In this document: one piece after another, positions 32,105-41,224 of the stretch
Numbering within the stretch: position 1 is the first letter of the stretch
Layout of the letters: each line of letters begins with the position of its first letter
Assembly: GCA_052389895.1 (NCBI GenBank)
Contig: JBQTHM010000020.1
Location: forward strand, 1-64,000
Direction of reading: 5' to 3'
Length of the DNA: 64,000 bases
DNA from: CAVVXX01 sp052389895
Lineage (GTDB): Bacteria > Pseudomonadota > Alphaproteobacteria > Micropepsales > Micropepsaceae
Notes under the pieces: model-generated
What the model saw: the letters and a program-made list of their open reading frames with translations, nothing else
Told to the model about the DNA's origin: nothing
Database searches by the model: none
Translations under genes and position numbers: made by a program

Positions 32105-33502
32105 TCAGATATGCAGCGGGCGTCCGTCGGCAGCGAGAACGGCTTCATGCATCATTTCGGAAAGCGTCGGATGCGGAAACACGGTCGCCATAAGTTCGGC
32201 CTCCGTGGCCTCAAGCGTGCGCGCGACCGAGTACCCCTGAATGAGTTCCGTCACTTCCGCGCCGATCATATGTGCGCCGAGCAGCTCGCCGGTTTCGGCG
32301 TCGAAGACCGTCTTGATGAATCCTTCGGCTTCGCCCAGTGCGATGGCCTTGCCATTGCCGATAAACGGAAACGTGCCAATCTTGACCTTGCGTCCCGATA
32401 CCTTCGCATCCGCCTCGGTCAATCCGATGCTCGCCACCTGCGGCCAGCAGTAGGTGCATCCGGGGATCTTTGAGGTATCGAGAGGATGCACGCCTTTAAC
32501 ACCGGCCATGCGCTCGGCGACGATTACGCCTTCATGCATCGCCTTGTGCGCGAGCCACGGCGGGCCGACCAGATCACCAATGGCGTAAATTCCTGCGACA
32601 CCTGTTTCACCCCATTCGTTCACGACGACATGCGTCTTTTCGGTTTTAACGCCAAGCTGTTCGAGGCCGATGTTTTCCACGTTGCCGATGATTCCCACAG
32701 CGGAAATCACACGCTCAATCGTTATCTGCTCCGCCTTGCCGTCTTTTGGTTTGATGGTCGCCTTGAGCGCGTTTGCGCCCTTTTCGATTTTTTCCACGCT
32801 GGCGCCGGTGACGATCTTCATCCCCTGTTTTAGGAAAGCTTTCGTTGCAAATGCGGAAATGTCTTCGTCCTCTACAGGCAAGATGCGTTCGAGCAGTTCG
32901 ACCACGGTCACTTCGCTTCCCAGCGTGCGGTAGAAACTCGCGAACTCTATGCCGATTGCACCTGAGCCGATGACAAGCAGCGATTTGGGAAAGTGCTGCG
33001 GAACCATGGCATGCCGATAGTTCCAGATCAGCTTGCCGTCCGCCTCCATGCCGGGCAGTTCGCGCGCGCGTGCTCCCGTGGCCAGAACGATATTCTTTGC
33101 CGTGTGTTCGGATGATTTCCCGTTCTTGGAAACCGTAATCGCGCCCTTGCCTTTCAGCTTTGCTTCGGCGTCAATGACCATGATTTTGTGTTTTTTCATC
33201 AACCCCTTGACGCCGTTCGAGAGCTGGGCCGCTACCTTGCGCGAGCGTTCGACGACCGGTTGCAGCTCGAAGCGCAGATTGTCGGCGGAAAACCCGAACT
33301 CCTTCAGGCGGTGCATGAGGTGCCAGATCTCGGACGAGCGCAGCAGCGCCTTGGTCGGGATGCAGCCCCAATTGAGACAGATACCGCCGAGATTCTCGCG
33401 TTCGACCACGGCAGTTTTCATGCCAAGCTGCGCGCAGCGGATGGCGCAGACGTATCCGCCGGGCCCGCCGCCAACGACGATGACGTCGAACGGTTCGGTC
33501 AC
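32105..33502 (-). CDS. lpdA: dihydrolipoamide dehydrogenase (E3)
   Basis: 465 residues; reoxidises dihydrolipoyl groups of the pyruvate dehydrogenase complex and reduces NAD. The FAD site is VVGGGPGGYVCAIR, the redox disulfide GGICLNWGCIPTKALL, the NAD site VIGSGAIGIEFASFY and the C-terminal His-Glu dyad HPHPTLSEMMHEA. It ends directly against bfr (convergent) and is the last gene of the pdhA-pdhB-pdhC-lpdA run, 13 bases after pdhC. Confidence 0.97.
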   Translation of the reverse strand: MTEPFDVIVVGGGPGGYVCAIRCAQLGMKTAVVERENLGGICLNWGCIPTKALLRSSEIWHLMHRLKEFGFSADNLRFELQPVVERSRKVAAQLSNGVKGLMKKHKIMVIDAEAKLKGKGAITVSKNGKSSEHTAKNIVLATGARARELPGMEADGKLIWNYRHAMVPQHFPKSLLVIGSGAIGIEFASFYRTLGSEVTVVELLERILPVEDEDISAFATKAFLKQGMKIVTGASVEKIEKGANALKATIKPKDGKAEQITIERVISAVGIIGNVENIGLEQLGVKTEKTHVVVNEWGETGVAGIYAIGDLVGPPWLAHKAMHEGVIVAERMAGVKGVHPLDTSKIPGCTYCWPQVASIGLTEADAKVSGRKVKIGTFPFIGNGKAIALGEAEGFIKTVFDAETGELLGAHMIGAEVTELIQGYSVARTLEATEAELMATVFPHPTLSEMMHEAVLAADGRPLHI

Positions 33503-33515
33503 GCGTCCATCATGC

Positions 33516-34949
33516 TCATAACAACATTGCCGCGGGCTCTTCGACGAACGCCCTGAAAGCCTGGAGAAAGCGCGCGCCGGTAGCCCCGTCCACCACGCGA
33601 TGGTCGCACGACATGGTCACCGACATCATACTAGCGGGCACGACTTTGCCGTCGCGCACGACGGGGCGGCTCTCGCCCGCGCCGATGGCAAGAATGGCCG
33701 CATGGGGCGGGTTGATGACGGCCGTGAATTCTTTGACGCCATACATGCCGAGATTGGAAATAGCAAAGCTTCCGCCTTCGAATTCCTGCGGCTTCAGCTT
33801 TTTCGCTCGCGCCCGCTCGGCAAGAGCCTTCATCTCGTCGGAAATCTGTGCCAGGCCCTTTTCCTCGGCGCGGAAGATAATGGGCGTGATAAGTCCGAAG
33901 TCGAGAGCAACGGCGACACCGATGTCGGCATGCTTGTGGCGCAGGATGGCGGTATCGGTCCAGCTCGCATTCACCTCGCGCACGCGCAACAGCGCGAGCG
34001 CCGCGGCCTTGATGACGAAATCGTTGACGGAAAGTTTGTACGCTCCCTCGCCTTCCTTGGGCGCAACGGCGTTCAGCCGGGCGCGCGTTTCCATCAGCTG
34101 CCCAATATCGCATTCAATGGTAAGGTAATAATGGGGAATAAGCGTTTTGGCGGAGGCGAGCCGGCGCGCAATGGATTTGCGAATAGAGTCATGCGGGATC
34201 GCCTCGTACTCGTCCTCTTTATAGAACAACCGCGCATCAGGAAGGGGCGCGATACTCGGAACGGACGGCGCCTCGGTAGGCGGAAGTCCTGGCGCACGCG
34301 CTCGCGCGGCCGGCGCTTTCCCCGGCTTCGCAGCAGCTTCCACATCCGCTTTGACAATGCGCCCGCGCGGGCCGGAGCCCTTCAGCGCGGTAATATCGAT
34401 TCCGGCTTGCTGCGCCACGCGCCGAGCCAATGGCGACGCAAAGACGCGCTGGCCCCCGTCATGACCATTCGTGCGCTGAACAATTTTTCCACCCTCCCCT
34501 TGGGGGAGGGTCGAAGCGCGCTCACGCGCTTCGGGGAGGGGTGATGGAGCAATGGGCGCAACACCCCCCACCCGGCGCTTCGCGCCACCCTCCCCCTCAA
34601 GGGGGGAGGGAGATTTGGATGCAGCTTCAGGTTTCTTCGCTTGCTTCTCGACGGCCGCACCGACGGATTGCACCGCGGCGGCAATATTCACGTCCTTGGC
34701 GCTTTCGCCCTCGCCCAACAGAACCGCAATGGGCTGATTGACCTTCACACCCTCGGCGCCTTCGGGAACCAGAATTTTTCCGATCTTGCCCTCGTCGATT
34801 GCTTCGAACTCCATCGTCGCCTTGTCGGTCTCGATCTCCGCCAAAACGTCGCCTGGCTTCACCGTGTCGCCTTCCTTGACGTGCCATTTGGCGAGCTTGC
34901 CCTCCTCCATCGTCGGCGACAGCGCGGGCATGAGGATCTGCGTCGCCAT
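33516..34949 (-). CDS. pdhC: pyruvate dehydrogenase E2 (dihydrolipoyl acetyltransferase)
   Basis: 477 residues from MATQILMPALSPTMEEGK. One lipoyl domain (1-80; lipoylated Lys43 in ETDKATMEF), a linker, a peripheral-subunit-binding domain (VFASPLARRVAQQAGIDI with SGPRGRIVKADV) and the acetyltransferase domain with catalytic CDHRVVDGATGARF. The linker contains about 40 residues (SPSPLEGEGGAKRRVGG and onward) translated from a palindromic DNA repeat at 34491-34610. It follows pdhB by 2 bases. Confidence 0.96.
   Translation of the reverse strand: MATQILMPALSPTMEEGKLAKWHVKEGDTVKPGDVLAEIETDKATMEFEAIDEGKIGKILVPEGAEGVKVNQPIAVLLGEGESAKDVNIAAAVQSVGAAVEKQAKKPEAASKSPSPLEGEGGAKRRVGGVAPIAPSPLPEARERASTLPQGEGGKIVQRTNGHDGGQRVFASPLARRVAQQAGIDITALKGSGPRGRIVKADVEAAAKPGKAPAARARAPGLPPTEAPSVPSIAPLPDARLFYKEDEYEAIPHDSIRKSIARRLASAKTLIPHYYLTIECDIGQLMETRARLNAVAPKEGEGAYKLSVNDFVIKAAALALLRVREVNASWTDTAILRHKHADIGVAVALDFGLITPIIFRAEEKGLAQISDEMKALAERARAKKLKPQEFEGGSFAISNLGMYGVKEFTAVINPPHAAILAIGAGESRPVVRDGKVVPASMMSVTMSCDHRVVDGATGARFLQAFRAFVEEPAAMLL
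34491..34610. repeat. palindromic repeat element inside pdhC
   Basis: Four hairpins in a row: 34492-34510 (CCCTCCCC/GGGGAGGG), 34513-34532 (GAAGCGCG/CGCGCTTC), about 34574-34586 (GGCGC/GCGCC) and 34588-34610 (CCCTCCCCC with GGGGGAGGG). The outer arms resemble each other as in a mobile palindromic repeat. It is read in frame as linker protein. Such CCCTCCCC-type dispersed repeats are common between genes in alphaproteobacteria; here it lies within one. Confidence 0.8.
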
Positions 34950-34951
34950 CG

Positions 34952-36406
34952 CTAATCCCGATAGCAAACGGCCTTGGCTGCAGCGACGACTTCGTCTACG
35001 TGCGGCAGCGCGAGTTTTTCCAGATTGGCGGCATAGGGCATGGGAACGTCCTTGCCGGTTACCCGCGCGGGCGGCGCATCGAGATGGTCGAAAGCGAGAT
35101 CGACCACCTGCGCCGAAATTTCCGATGCGATGGAGCAAATCGGCCAGCCCTGCTCGACCGTAACGACGCGATTTGTCTTCTTTACCGATTCAATAACCGT
35201 CTGAGTGTCTAGCGGGCGCAGCGAACGCAGATCGATCAACTCCGCATCGATACCTTCCTTCGCCAGCGCTTCGGCAGCTTCCATGATGAGGCCGACGCCG
35301 ATCGAATGCGAAACCAGCGTCACGTGCTCGCCCTCGCGGATCACGCGCGCCTTGCCGATGGGAAGCACGAAGTCGTCCAGCTTTGGCACCGGAAACGAGC
35401 GGCCATAGACGATTTCGTTTTCGAGAAAGATGACCGGATTGGGATCGCGGATGGCGGCCTTGAGCAGCCCCTTCGCGTCCGCCGCGAAGTAGGGCGCCAC
35501 GACTTTCATGCCCGGCACGGACGCATACCATGCGGAAAAATCCTGGCTGTGCTGGGCTGCGACACGCGCAGCCGCGCCATTGGGCCCGCGGAATACGACG
35601 GGACATCCCATCTGGCCGCCCGACATGTAGAGCGTTTTCGCCGCCGAATTGACGATATGGTCGATTGCCTGCATGGCGAAATTCCAGGTCATGAACTCGA
35701 CTATGGGCCGAAGCCCGCCGAAAGCGGCCCCCACGCCCACGCCCGCAAAGCCGTATTCGGTAATGGGCGTGTCCACGACGCGGCGCGGACCGAATTCGTC
35801 GAGCAGCCCCTGGCTTACTTTGTAGGCGCCCTGGTACTGGGCCACTTCCTCGCCCATCAGAAATACGGACTCGTCGCGGCGCATTTCTTCGGCCATGGCG
35901 TCGCGCAGCGCCTCGCGCACGGTCATGGTGACGAATTCGGTGCCTTCGGGAATATCCGGGTCGCGCAGCGCGCTTGCATCCTCCGCTTGAGGGCGGGCAG
36001 CAACACGCCGGCGCGCTTCGGGTGCCGATGACGGTGCAGGCGCGGCCGCGCCCCCCACGCGGCGCGCCGCGCCACCCTCCCCCTCGATGGGGGCCGGAGA
36101 GAGTTTTTCTTCCGGCTTTGGTTTGGCCGTCGGCGCGGGCGCGGGCTCGGCGTCAGCGTTTTCGCCTTCCTGCGCGAGTTGCGCGATGGGCTGATTCACC
36201 TTCACGCCCTCAGTGCCTTCGGGCACCAGGATTTTGGCGATTGTCCCTTCGTCGGCCGCCTCGAATTCCATTGTCGCCTTGTCGGTTTCGATTTCGGCCA
36301 GGACGTCTCCCGGTTTGACGGGATCGCCCTCCTTCACGTGCCACTTGGCGAGTTTGCCCTCCTCCATGGTGGGCGATAGCGCTGGCATGAGAATTTGAAT
36401 CGGCAT
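34952..36406 (-). CDS. pdhB: pyruvate dehydrogenase E1 beta with N-terminal lipoyl domain
   Basis: 484 residues. A lipoyl domain (1-80, Lys43 in ETDKATMEFEA) nearly identical to that of pdhC is fused to the E1 beta transketolase-like domain, which starts near MTVREALRDAMAEEM and includes GEEVAQYQGAYKVSQGL and VVTVEQGWPICSIASEI. The E1 beta-lipoyl fusion is typical of alphaproteobacteria. The linker (about 95-140) holds SPAPIEGEGGAARRVGG, clearly related to the pdhC repeat-derived linker. It lies between pdhA (14 bases) and pdhC (2 bases). Confidence 0.96.
   Translation of the reverse strand: MPIQILMPALSPTMEEGKLAKWHVKEGDPVKPGDVLAEIETDKATMEFEAADEGTIAKILVPEGTEGVKVNQPIAQLAQEGENADAEPAPAPTAKPKPEEKLSPAPIEGEGGAARRVGGAAAPAPSSAPEARRRVAARPQAEDASALRDPDIPEGTEFVTMTVREALRDAMAEEMRRDESVFLMGEEVAQYQGAYKVSQGLLDEFGPRRVVDTPITEYGFAGVGVGAAFGGLRPIVEFMTWNFAMQAIDHIVNSAAKTLYMSGGQMGCPVVFRGPNGAAARVAAQHSQDFSAWYASVPGMKVVAPYFAADAKGLLKAAIRDPNPVIFLENEIVYGRSFPVPKLDDFVLPIGKARVIREGEHVTLVSHSIGVGLIMEAAEALAKEGIDAELIDLRSLRPLDTQTVIESVKKTNRVVTVEQGWPICSIASEISAQVVDLAFDHLDAPPARVTGKDVPMPYAANLEKLALPHVDEVVAAAKAVCYRD
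35981..36097. repeat. degenerate copy of the palindromic repeat inside pdhB
   Basis: The same layout as in pdhC but eroded: CCCTCCCCCTCGATGGGGGCC survives at 36074-36094, GGCGCGCCGCGCC precedes it, and CGCTTGAGGGCGGG remains at the far end. The encoded peptides align along their length (EGEGGAxRRVGG, then PEARxR), showing a common origin. More substitutions suggest an older insertion or weaker repeat conservation here. Confidence 0.65.
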
Positions 36407-36420
36407 CGAGGGCGGAAGCG

Positions 36421-37425
36421 TTATTTGAGAACGTCTGTGTAGAGTTCGTCCGGCGCGGGCTCGGGGCTTTCGGTAGCGAATTCGGTCGCCCGGTTGATCA
36501 CGTTGCGGATTTCTTTTTCGACCGCTTTAAGTTCCTCTTCGCTCGCAACGCCCATGCGCACGATTTTTTGGCCGAAATGGTCGATGGGGTCGCGCTTCTC
36601 GCGCACACCCTGCACTTCCTCGCGCGTGCGGTACTTGGCGGGGTCCGACATGGAATGGCCGCGATAGCGGTATGTCATCGCCTCGATCAGCGCGGGCCCC
36701 TTGCCCGAACGCGCATAGGCAACGGCGCGCTTGCCTGCCTCGTGTACAGCGATGACGTCCATCCCGTCCACCTGCTCGCCCGGAATGCCGAAGGCCTGCC
36801 CGCGCTTGTAGAGATGCGTTTCGGCGGTGGAGCGTTCCACGCTGGTGCCCATTGCGTACTGGTTGTTTTCGATAATGAAAACCACGGGCAGCTTCCACAG
36901 CGCCGCCATGTTGAACGCCTCGTGCACCTGGCCTTGATTGGCCGCCCCGTCGCCGAAATAGGTAAGGCACACGCGTCCGTTGTTCCTGTACTTGTCGGCG
37001 AAGGCGAGCCCGGTGCCGATCGGCACGGGTGTTCCCACGATGCCGTGGCCGCCGAAGAAGTTCTTCTCGCGGCTGAACATATGCATCGAGCCGCCCTTCC
37101 CCTTGGAGTAGCCAGTGGCGCGCCCCGTCAGCTCGGCCATGACGCCCTTGGGGTCCATGCCGCAGGCCAGCATGTGGCCGTGGTCGCGATAGGCGGTTAT
37201 GACCTGATCGCCCTCCTCGAGCGCGGCCTGCATACCCACGACGACCGCCTCCTGCCCGATGTAGAGGTGGCAGAAACCGCCGATCAGGCCCATGCCGTAA
37301 AGCTGGCCCGCCTTTTCTTCGAACCGGCGGATCAGCATCATGTCGTGATAGAATTTTTTCAGCAGCTCCGGCGCGAGCGCGCCTTCAGCCGCCTGCCGTC
37401 CCACCGCTGCCGTTGCCTGCGCCAT
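36421..37425 (-). CDS. pdhA: pyruvate dehydrogenase E1 alpha
   Basis: 334 residues from MAQATAAVGRQAAEG at 37425; longer upstream frames are antiparallel noise over the ftsB-like gene. Thiamine-diphosphate-dependent decarboxylation of pyruvate. The ThDP motif is GDGAANQGQVHEAFNMAALWKLPVV (GDG...NN with ENNQYAMGTS), and the phosphoryl-loop-like RYRGHSMSDPAKYRTREE is present. It is the first gene of the PDH operon, 83 bases after the FtsB-like gene. Confidence 0.97.
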   Translation of the reverse strand: MAQATAAVGRQAAEGALAPELLKKFYHDMMLIRRFEEKAGQLYGMGLIGGFCHLYIGQEAVVVGMQAALEEGDQVITAYRDHGHMLACGMDPKGVMAELTGRATGYSKGKGGSMHMFSREKNFFGGHGIVGTPVPIGTGLAFADKYRNNGRVCLTYFGDGAANQGQVHEAFNMAALWKLPVVFIIENNQYAMGTSVERSTAETHLYKRGQAFGIPGEQVDGMDVIAVHEAGKRAVAYARSGKGPALIEAMTYRYRGHSMSDPAKYRTREEVQGVREKRDPIDHFGQKIVRMGVASEEELKAVEKEIRNVINRATEFATESPEPAPDELYTDVLK

Positions 37426-37508
37426 CGCGGTCTCAACCAATCCCGCTCCAAAATCGGGCTTTCCCGCGGATATGGCAAGCGGGGCAAAGTCTTCAACGAA
37501 TTGGGGGT

Positions 37509-37841
37509 TTAGCGGTGCCCTCGGGGCTCTTTGTCGCGCGGGACGGCGACCTCGCCCGGACGCCCTTGAAAGAGGACGCCGCGCGAGACTTCGTCCAGCA
37601 GGTCGGGATCGATGGTCTTGCCGTCGAGAAGCGAGATGCGGTGTTCGAGCGCGCGGCGCTCGGCGCGGAGCTGGCCCAGTGCCTGTTTCTTGACCGCGAG
37701 CTTGGCGCTGGTGTCCTGCCAAACAAGCAGGCCGCGCTCGCCGAAAATACCGCTATAGGCGAAATAAGCGGTGACTGAGATGCAGATGGCCGGAATGGCC
37801 AGCATTCCGAAGCCGCGCGACAGCCTGCGCCTGATTTGCAT
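37509..37841 (-). CDS. FtsB/DivIC-like septum formation initiator
   Basis: 110 residues: one membrane helix (about 12-30), then a coiled coil (LAVKKQALGQLRAERRALEHRISLL) and a short C-terminal segment with DPDLLDEVSRGVL. This is the bitopic FtsB layout, a protein that joins FtsL and FtsQ in the divisome. It lies between eno and pdhA, the usual alphaproteobacterial place (eno-ftsB-pdhA). Confidence 0.85.
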   Translation of the reverse strand: MQIRRRLSRGFGMLAIPAICISVTAYFAYSGIFGERGLLVWQDTSAKLAVKKQALGQLRAERRALEHRISLLDGKTIDPDLLDEVSRGVLFQGRPGEVAVPRDKEPRGHR

Positions 37842-37891
37842 CCGCTGACCGAATCACAACTGATTCTCCGAGGTCAAGGGGTGGAGGAGGT

Positions 37892-39175
37892 TTAATTTCT
37901 TAATGCCGGGAACGCATTCGCACCTGAATAAACCGCCTGGTCGCCGAGTTCCTCTTCGATGCGCAGCAACTGGTTGTATTTGGCCAGACGGTCGGAGCGC
38001 GAGAGCGAGCCCGTTTTGATCTGTCCGCAATTGGTGGCGACCGCAAGATCGGCGATTGTTGCATCCTCGGTTTCGCCCGAGCGGTGTGAGATGACGGCAC
38101 GATAGGCCGCGCGCTTCGCGGTCTCGATGGCGTCCAGCGTCTCAGTAAGCGTGCCGATCTGATTGAGTTTGATCAAAATGGCATTGGCCACACCCTTCTG
38201 GATGCCTTTTTTCAGGATTGCGCTATTGGTGACGAAGATGTCATCGCCCACGAGCTGAATCTTGGCGCCGATGGCTTTGGTGAGTGCGGCCCAGCCCTCC
38301 CAATCTTCCTCGGCAAGCCCGTCCTCGATGGAAACGATCGGATAGCGAGAAATCAGGTTTTCATAGAACTTGATCATGCCGGCGCTATCCAGCGTCTTGC
38401 CTTCTCCTTCCAGAACATATTTGCCGCTCTTGAAAAACTCGCTTGAGGCGGGATCAAGCGCTAGCGCGATCTGATCGTCAGGTTTGTAGCCGGCTTTTTC
38501 GATGGCCTTGACAATGAAGCTCAATGCGTCGTCGGCCGACCTCACGTTGGGCGCGAACCCGCCCTCGTCACCTACATTCGTGTTGTGGCCAGCGTCATGC
38601 AGGAGTTTTTTCAGCGCGTGAAACGTTTCCGCGCCATAGCGCAGCGCCTCCGCGAATGTCGGCGCGCCAAGCGGCACGATCATGCATTCCTGGAAATCGA
38701 GCGCGTTGTCTGCGTGCGCGCCGCCATTGATCACGTTCATCAGCGGCACGGGCAGTGTTTGCGCCTTCGCGCCGCCGACATAGCGGTAAAGCGGCATGCC
38801 CGCGGCCGCGGCCGCCGCCTTCGCCACCGCAAGCGAGACACCGAGAATGGCATTGGCGCCGAGGCGCGACTTGTTTGGCGTGCCATCGAGCGTGCACAAA
38901 ATGTTGTCGAGGCGAACTTGTTCTTCCGCTTCCAGGCCGCACACGGCGTCGAAGACTTCGCCGTTCACGGCATCGACGGCTTTCTTCACGCCCTTGCCGT
39001 CGTAGCGGGCGCCGCCATCGCGCAGCTCGACGGCCTCATGCTTGCCCGTGGATGCGCCCGAAGGAACAGCTGCGCGGCCGAACGCGCCATCCTCAAGCCG
39101 TACCTCCACTTCGACAGTGGGATTGCCGCGGCTGTCGAGAATTTCGCGGCCCACAACATCAACGATGGCCGTCAT
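37892..39175 (-). CDS. eno: enolase
   Basis: 427 residues; interconverts 2-phosphoglycerate and phosphoenolpyruvate. Landmarks are RGNPTVEVEV, GASTGKHEAVELRD, the Mg ligands in SIEDGLAEEDW and QLVGDDIFVTN, and catalytic lysine in ILIKLNQIGTLTE, with the C-terminal SHRSGETEDATIADLAV. Length is standard. Transcribed towards ftsB and pdhA; 50 bases to the next start. Confidence 0.98.
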   Translation of the reverse strand: MTAIVDVVGREILDSRGNPTVEVEVRLEDGAFGRAAVPSGASTGKHEAVELRDGGARYDGKGVKKAVDAVNGEVFDAVCGLEAEEQVRLDNILCTLDGTPNKSRLGANAILGVSLAVAKAAAAAAGMPLYRYVGGAKAQTLPVPLMNVINGGAHADNALDFQECMIVPLGAPTFAEALRYGAETFHALKKLLHDAGHNTNVGDEGGFAPNVRSADDALSFIVKAIEKAGYKPDDQIALALDPASSEFFKSGKYVLEGEGKTLDSAGMIKFYENLISRYPIVSIEDGLAEEDWEGWAALTKAIGAKIQLVGDDIFVTNSAILKKGIQKGVANAILIKLNQIGTLTETLDAIETAKRAAYRAVISHRSGETEDATIADLAVATNCGQIKTGSLSRSDRLAKYNQLLRIEEELGDQAVYSGANAFPALRN

Positions 39176-39268
39176 GGGAGCTCCGGAGGGTAGCGCCCCG
39201 TTCTAGGCTACGTGCGAAATGTCGGCAAGCATTACAATGCGCAATCGAGTCGGATCATTGGGGGCAAC

Positions 39269-39655
39269 ATGCCAATCGCTCAACTGCCTGCGATCGTCAC
39301 CGTTCTTGCTGTCGTGTTGACAGTCGCACTTGCCATGCGCGTTTCCTTGTTGCGCACGAAATTCAAGATCGACCCGCCCGCCCAGGCGGGCAATCTCGTG
39401 TTCGAGCGTGCGCTGCGCATCCACGCTAACACGGTGGAAGCTATGGTCGTGTTTCTGCCCATGCTGTGGCTGGGCGCGACGCTTTACAGCGAAGTCATCG
39501 CGTTCTGGCTCGGCATCGCCTGGCTGGTCGGCCGCCTTGTCTACGCCGTCGGCTTCACCAAGAATCCGGCAAAACGCATACCGGGCTTCGTGATCACCGC
39601 CCTTTCCGTTCTGGGGCTGCTGATCATCACCCTTATGGGTATAGGGATGCAGTAG
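39269..39655 (+). CDS. MAPEG family membrane protein
   Basis: 128 residues from MPIAQLPAIVTVLAV; the longer frame from 39212 adds a poor leader. Four membrane helices and the signature ERALRIHANTVEAMVVFLP identify the membrane-associated eicosanoid/glutathione-metabolism family. Bacterial members may be glutathione transferases or peroxidases; the role here is unknown. Its 3' end overlaps that of kdsA by 23 bases. Confidence 0.9.
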   Translation: MPIAQLPAIVTVLAVVLTVALAMRVSLLRTKFKIDPPAQAGNLVFERALRIHANTVEAMVVFLPMLWLGATLYSEVIAFWLGIAWLVGRLVYAVGFTKNPAKRIPGFVITALSVLGLLIITLMGIGMQ

Positions 39656-40487
39656 CGCGCTTCTTTGCTATCCGGTCGATTTCGCTCAGCTCGGAGAGTA
39701 GCGGCGGCAAATCCCTAAGCTTGATCATGTTTGGGCCATCGGACATGGCGTGGTCCGGGTCGTGATGCGTTTCCATGAACAGACTGGCGATGCCGACCGC
39801 CACGGCGGCACGCGCCAGCGTCGGCACAAATTCTCGCTGGCCGCCGGAACGATTGCCAAGACCGCCCGGCTGCTGGACGGAGTGCGTTGCATCGAACATC
39901 ACCGGGCAGCCGAAACTCGCCATTATGGGCAACGCGCGCATGTCGGACACCAGCGTGTTGTAGCCGAAGCTCGCGCCGCGTTCGCACAGGATGACATTCG
40001 GGTTGCCCGCGCCGGTAATTTTCTCCAGCAGATTTTTCATGTCCCAGGGCGCCATGAACTGTCCTTTCTTCACGTTCACGGGTTTGCCGGCCTTGGCGGC
40101 GGCAATCAATAGATCAGTTTGCCGGCACAGAAACGCTGGGATTTGAAGGATGTCGACGACTTCAGCCACCGGCTTGCAATGATCCTGTTCATGCACGTCG
40201 GTGATGATTGGAACTGCGTATTTTTCTTTGACTTCCGCGAATATCGGCAATGCTTTCGCGAGGCCCACGCCGCGCGGGCCGGAAATACTGGAGCGGTTCG
40301 CCTTGTCGAAGCTCGTCTTGAAGATGAACCCCAGCTTCAGCTTTGACATGACCTCCTTCAGCGCCGCCGCCATTTCGAGGGCGTGCTCGCGGCTTTCGAG
40401 GGCGCACGGGCCGGCCACGACCGAAAGCGGTTTTGCGTTTCCGATTTCGATGTTGGCGACACGAACCACGGAATTGGGATTGGTCAT
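39633..40487 (-). CDS. kdsA: 3-deoxy-D-manno-octulosonate 8-phosphate synthase
   Basis: 284 residues; condenses arabinose 5-phosphate and phosphoenolpyruvate to KDO-8-phosphate for the lipopolysaccharide core. Family blocks are VVAGPCALESREHALEMA, FKTSFDKANRSS, ITDVHEQDHCKPVAEVVDILQIPAFLCRQTDL and FDATHSVQQPGG. The Cys in LICRQTDL-type context and DATHS agree with either metal-dependent or independent types; I do not decide. 35 bases downstream of the RraA-like gene's stop. Confidence 0.97.
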   Translation of the reverse strand: MTNPNSVVRVANIEIGNAKPLSVVAGPCALESREHALEMAAALKEVMSKLKLGFIFKTSFDKANRSSISGPRGVGLAKALPIFAEVKEKYAVPIITDVHEQDHCKPVAEVVDILQIPAFLCRQTDLLIAAAKAGKPVNVKKGQFMAPWDMKNLLEKITGAGNPNVILCERGASFGYNTLVSDMRALPIMASFGCPVMFDATHSVQQPGGLGNRSGGQREFVPTLARAAVAVGIASLFMETHHDPDHAMSDGPNMIKLRDLPPLLSELSEIDRIAKKRATASLYP

Positions 40488-40522
40488 GGCGTATTCCTAC
40501 CGGTCAAAGCGCGGCAGGTCGA

Positions 40523-41224
40523 TCATTTCTTTGAGGCCTCGTAGCGGGCCTTTGTTTCCGGCGTCGGCGGATAAAGCTCCGTGAGCTTCACGCCCTTTTT
40601 AAGCTCGCCGACAAGCCAGTTTTCAAATCGCTCGTGCTCGGCGCCTTCCTTAACAACGTCACCGATGAAACCCCGCGGGATCACCACCGCGCCGTCGCCG
40701 TCCGCGACGATAATGTCATCCGGAAACACCGCCGCGCCGCCGCAACCGATAGGCTCGTTCCAGCCGACGAATGTCACGCCCGCGATCGAAGGTGGCGCGG
40801 CGGCGCCGTCGCACCAGGCGGGCAAGTCGCAGGCGGTGATCCCGGCCGCGTCGCGCACCGCTCCATCTGTAACAAGCGCCGCAACGCCGCGTGCGGCCAT
40901 GCGCGAACATAGGATTTCTCCGAAGGCGCCCGCTGCGGTACAGCCGCCCGTGTCCGCAACAACGATACAGCCCTTCGGCATTTCTTCGATCGCCGCACGT
41001 GTCGATATGGGCGAAGCCCAGGATGCCGGCGTCGCAATATCCTCCCGCGCCGGAATAAACCGCATCGTGAATGCGCGTCCTACGACTCGCCCCTGGCCGG
41101 CACGCAACGGTTTCGGTCCACGCATCCAGATATGACGTAAACCCTTCTCCAGCAGGACCGTCGTGACGGTCGCCGTCGAGATTCGCTTCAGGCATTCGAC
41201 CAGCTCGGCGTCCGGCGCCATCAC
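40523..41224 (-). CDS. RraA-like protein / putative HMG aldolase family
   Basis: 233 residues of the RraA/4-hydroxy-4-methyl-2-oxoglutarate aldolase-like fold. The Gly-rich block GGCTAAGAFGEILCSRMAARG and the acidic metal-site pattern LVTDGAVRDAAG are typical. At 233 residues with an N-terminal TPASWASPISTRAAIEEMP insert, it resembles metabolic aldolases or decarboxylases more than the 160-residue RNase E inhibitor RraA. Its ATG overlaps the pyrG stop-side boundary by 4 bases, so it is cotranscribed after pyrG. Confidence 0.85.
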   Translation of the reverse strand: MMAPDAELVECLKRISTATVTTVLLEKGLRHIWMRGPKPLRAGQGRVVGRAFTMRFIPAREDIATPASWASPISTRAAIEEMPKGCIVVADTGGCTAAGAFGEILCSRMAARGVAALVTDGAVRDAAGITACDLPAWCDGAAAPPSIAGVTFVGWNEPIGCGGAAVFPDDIIVADGDGAVVIPRGFIGDVVKEGAEHERFENWLVGELKKGVKLTELYPPTPETKARYEASKK

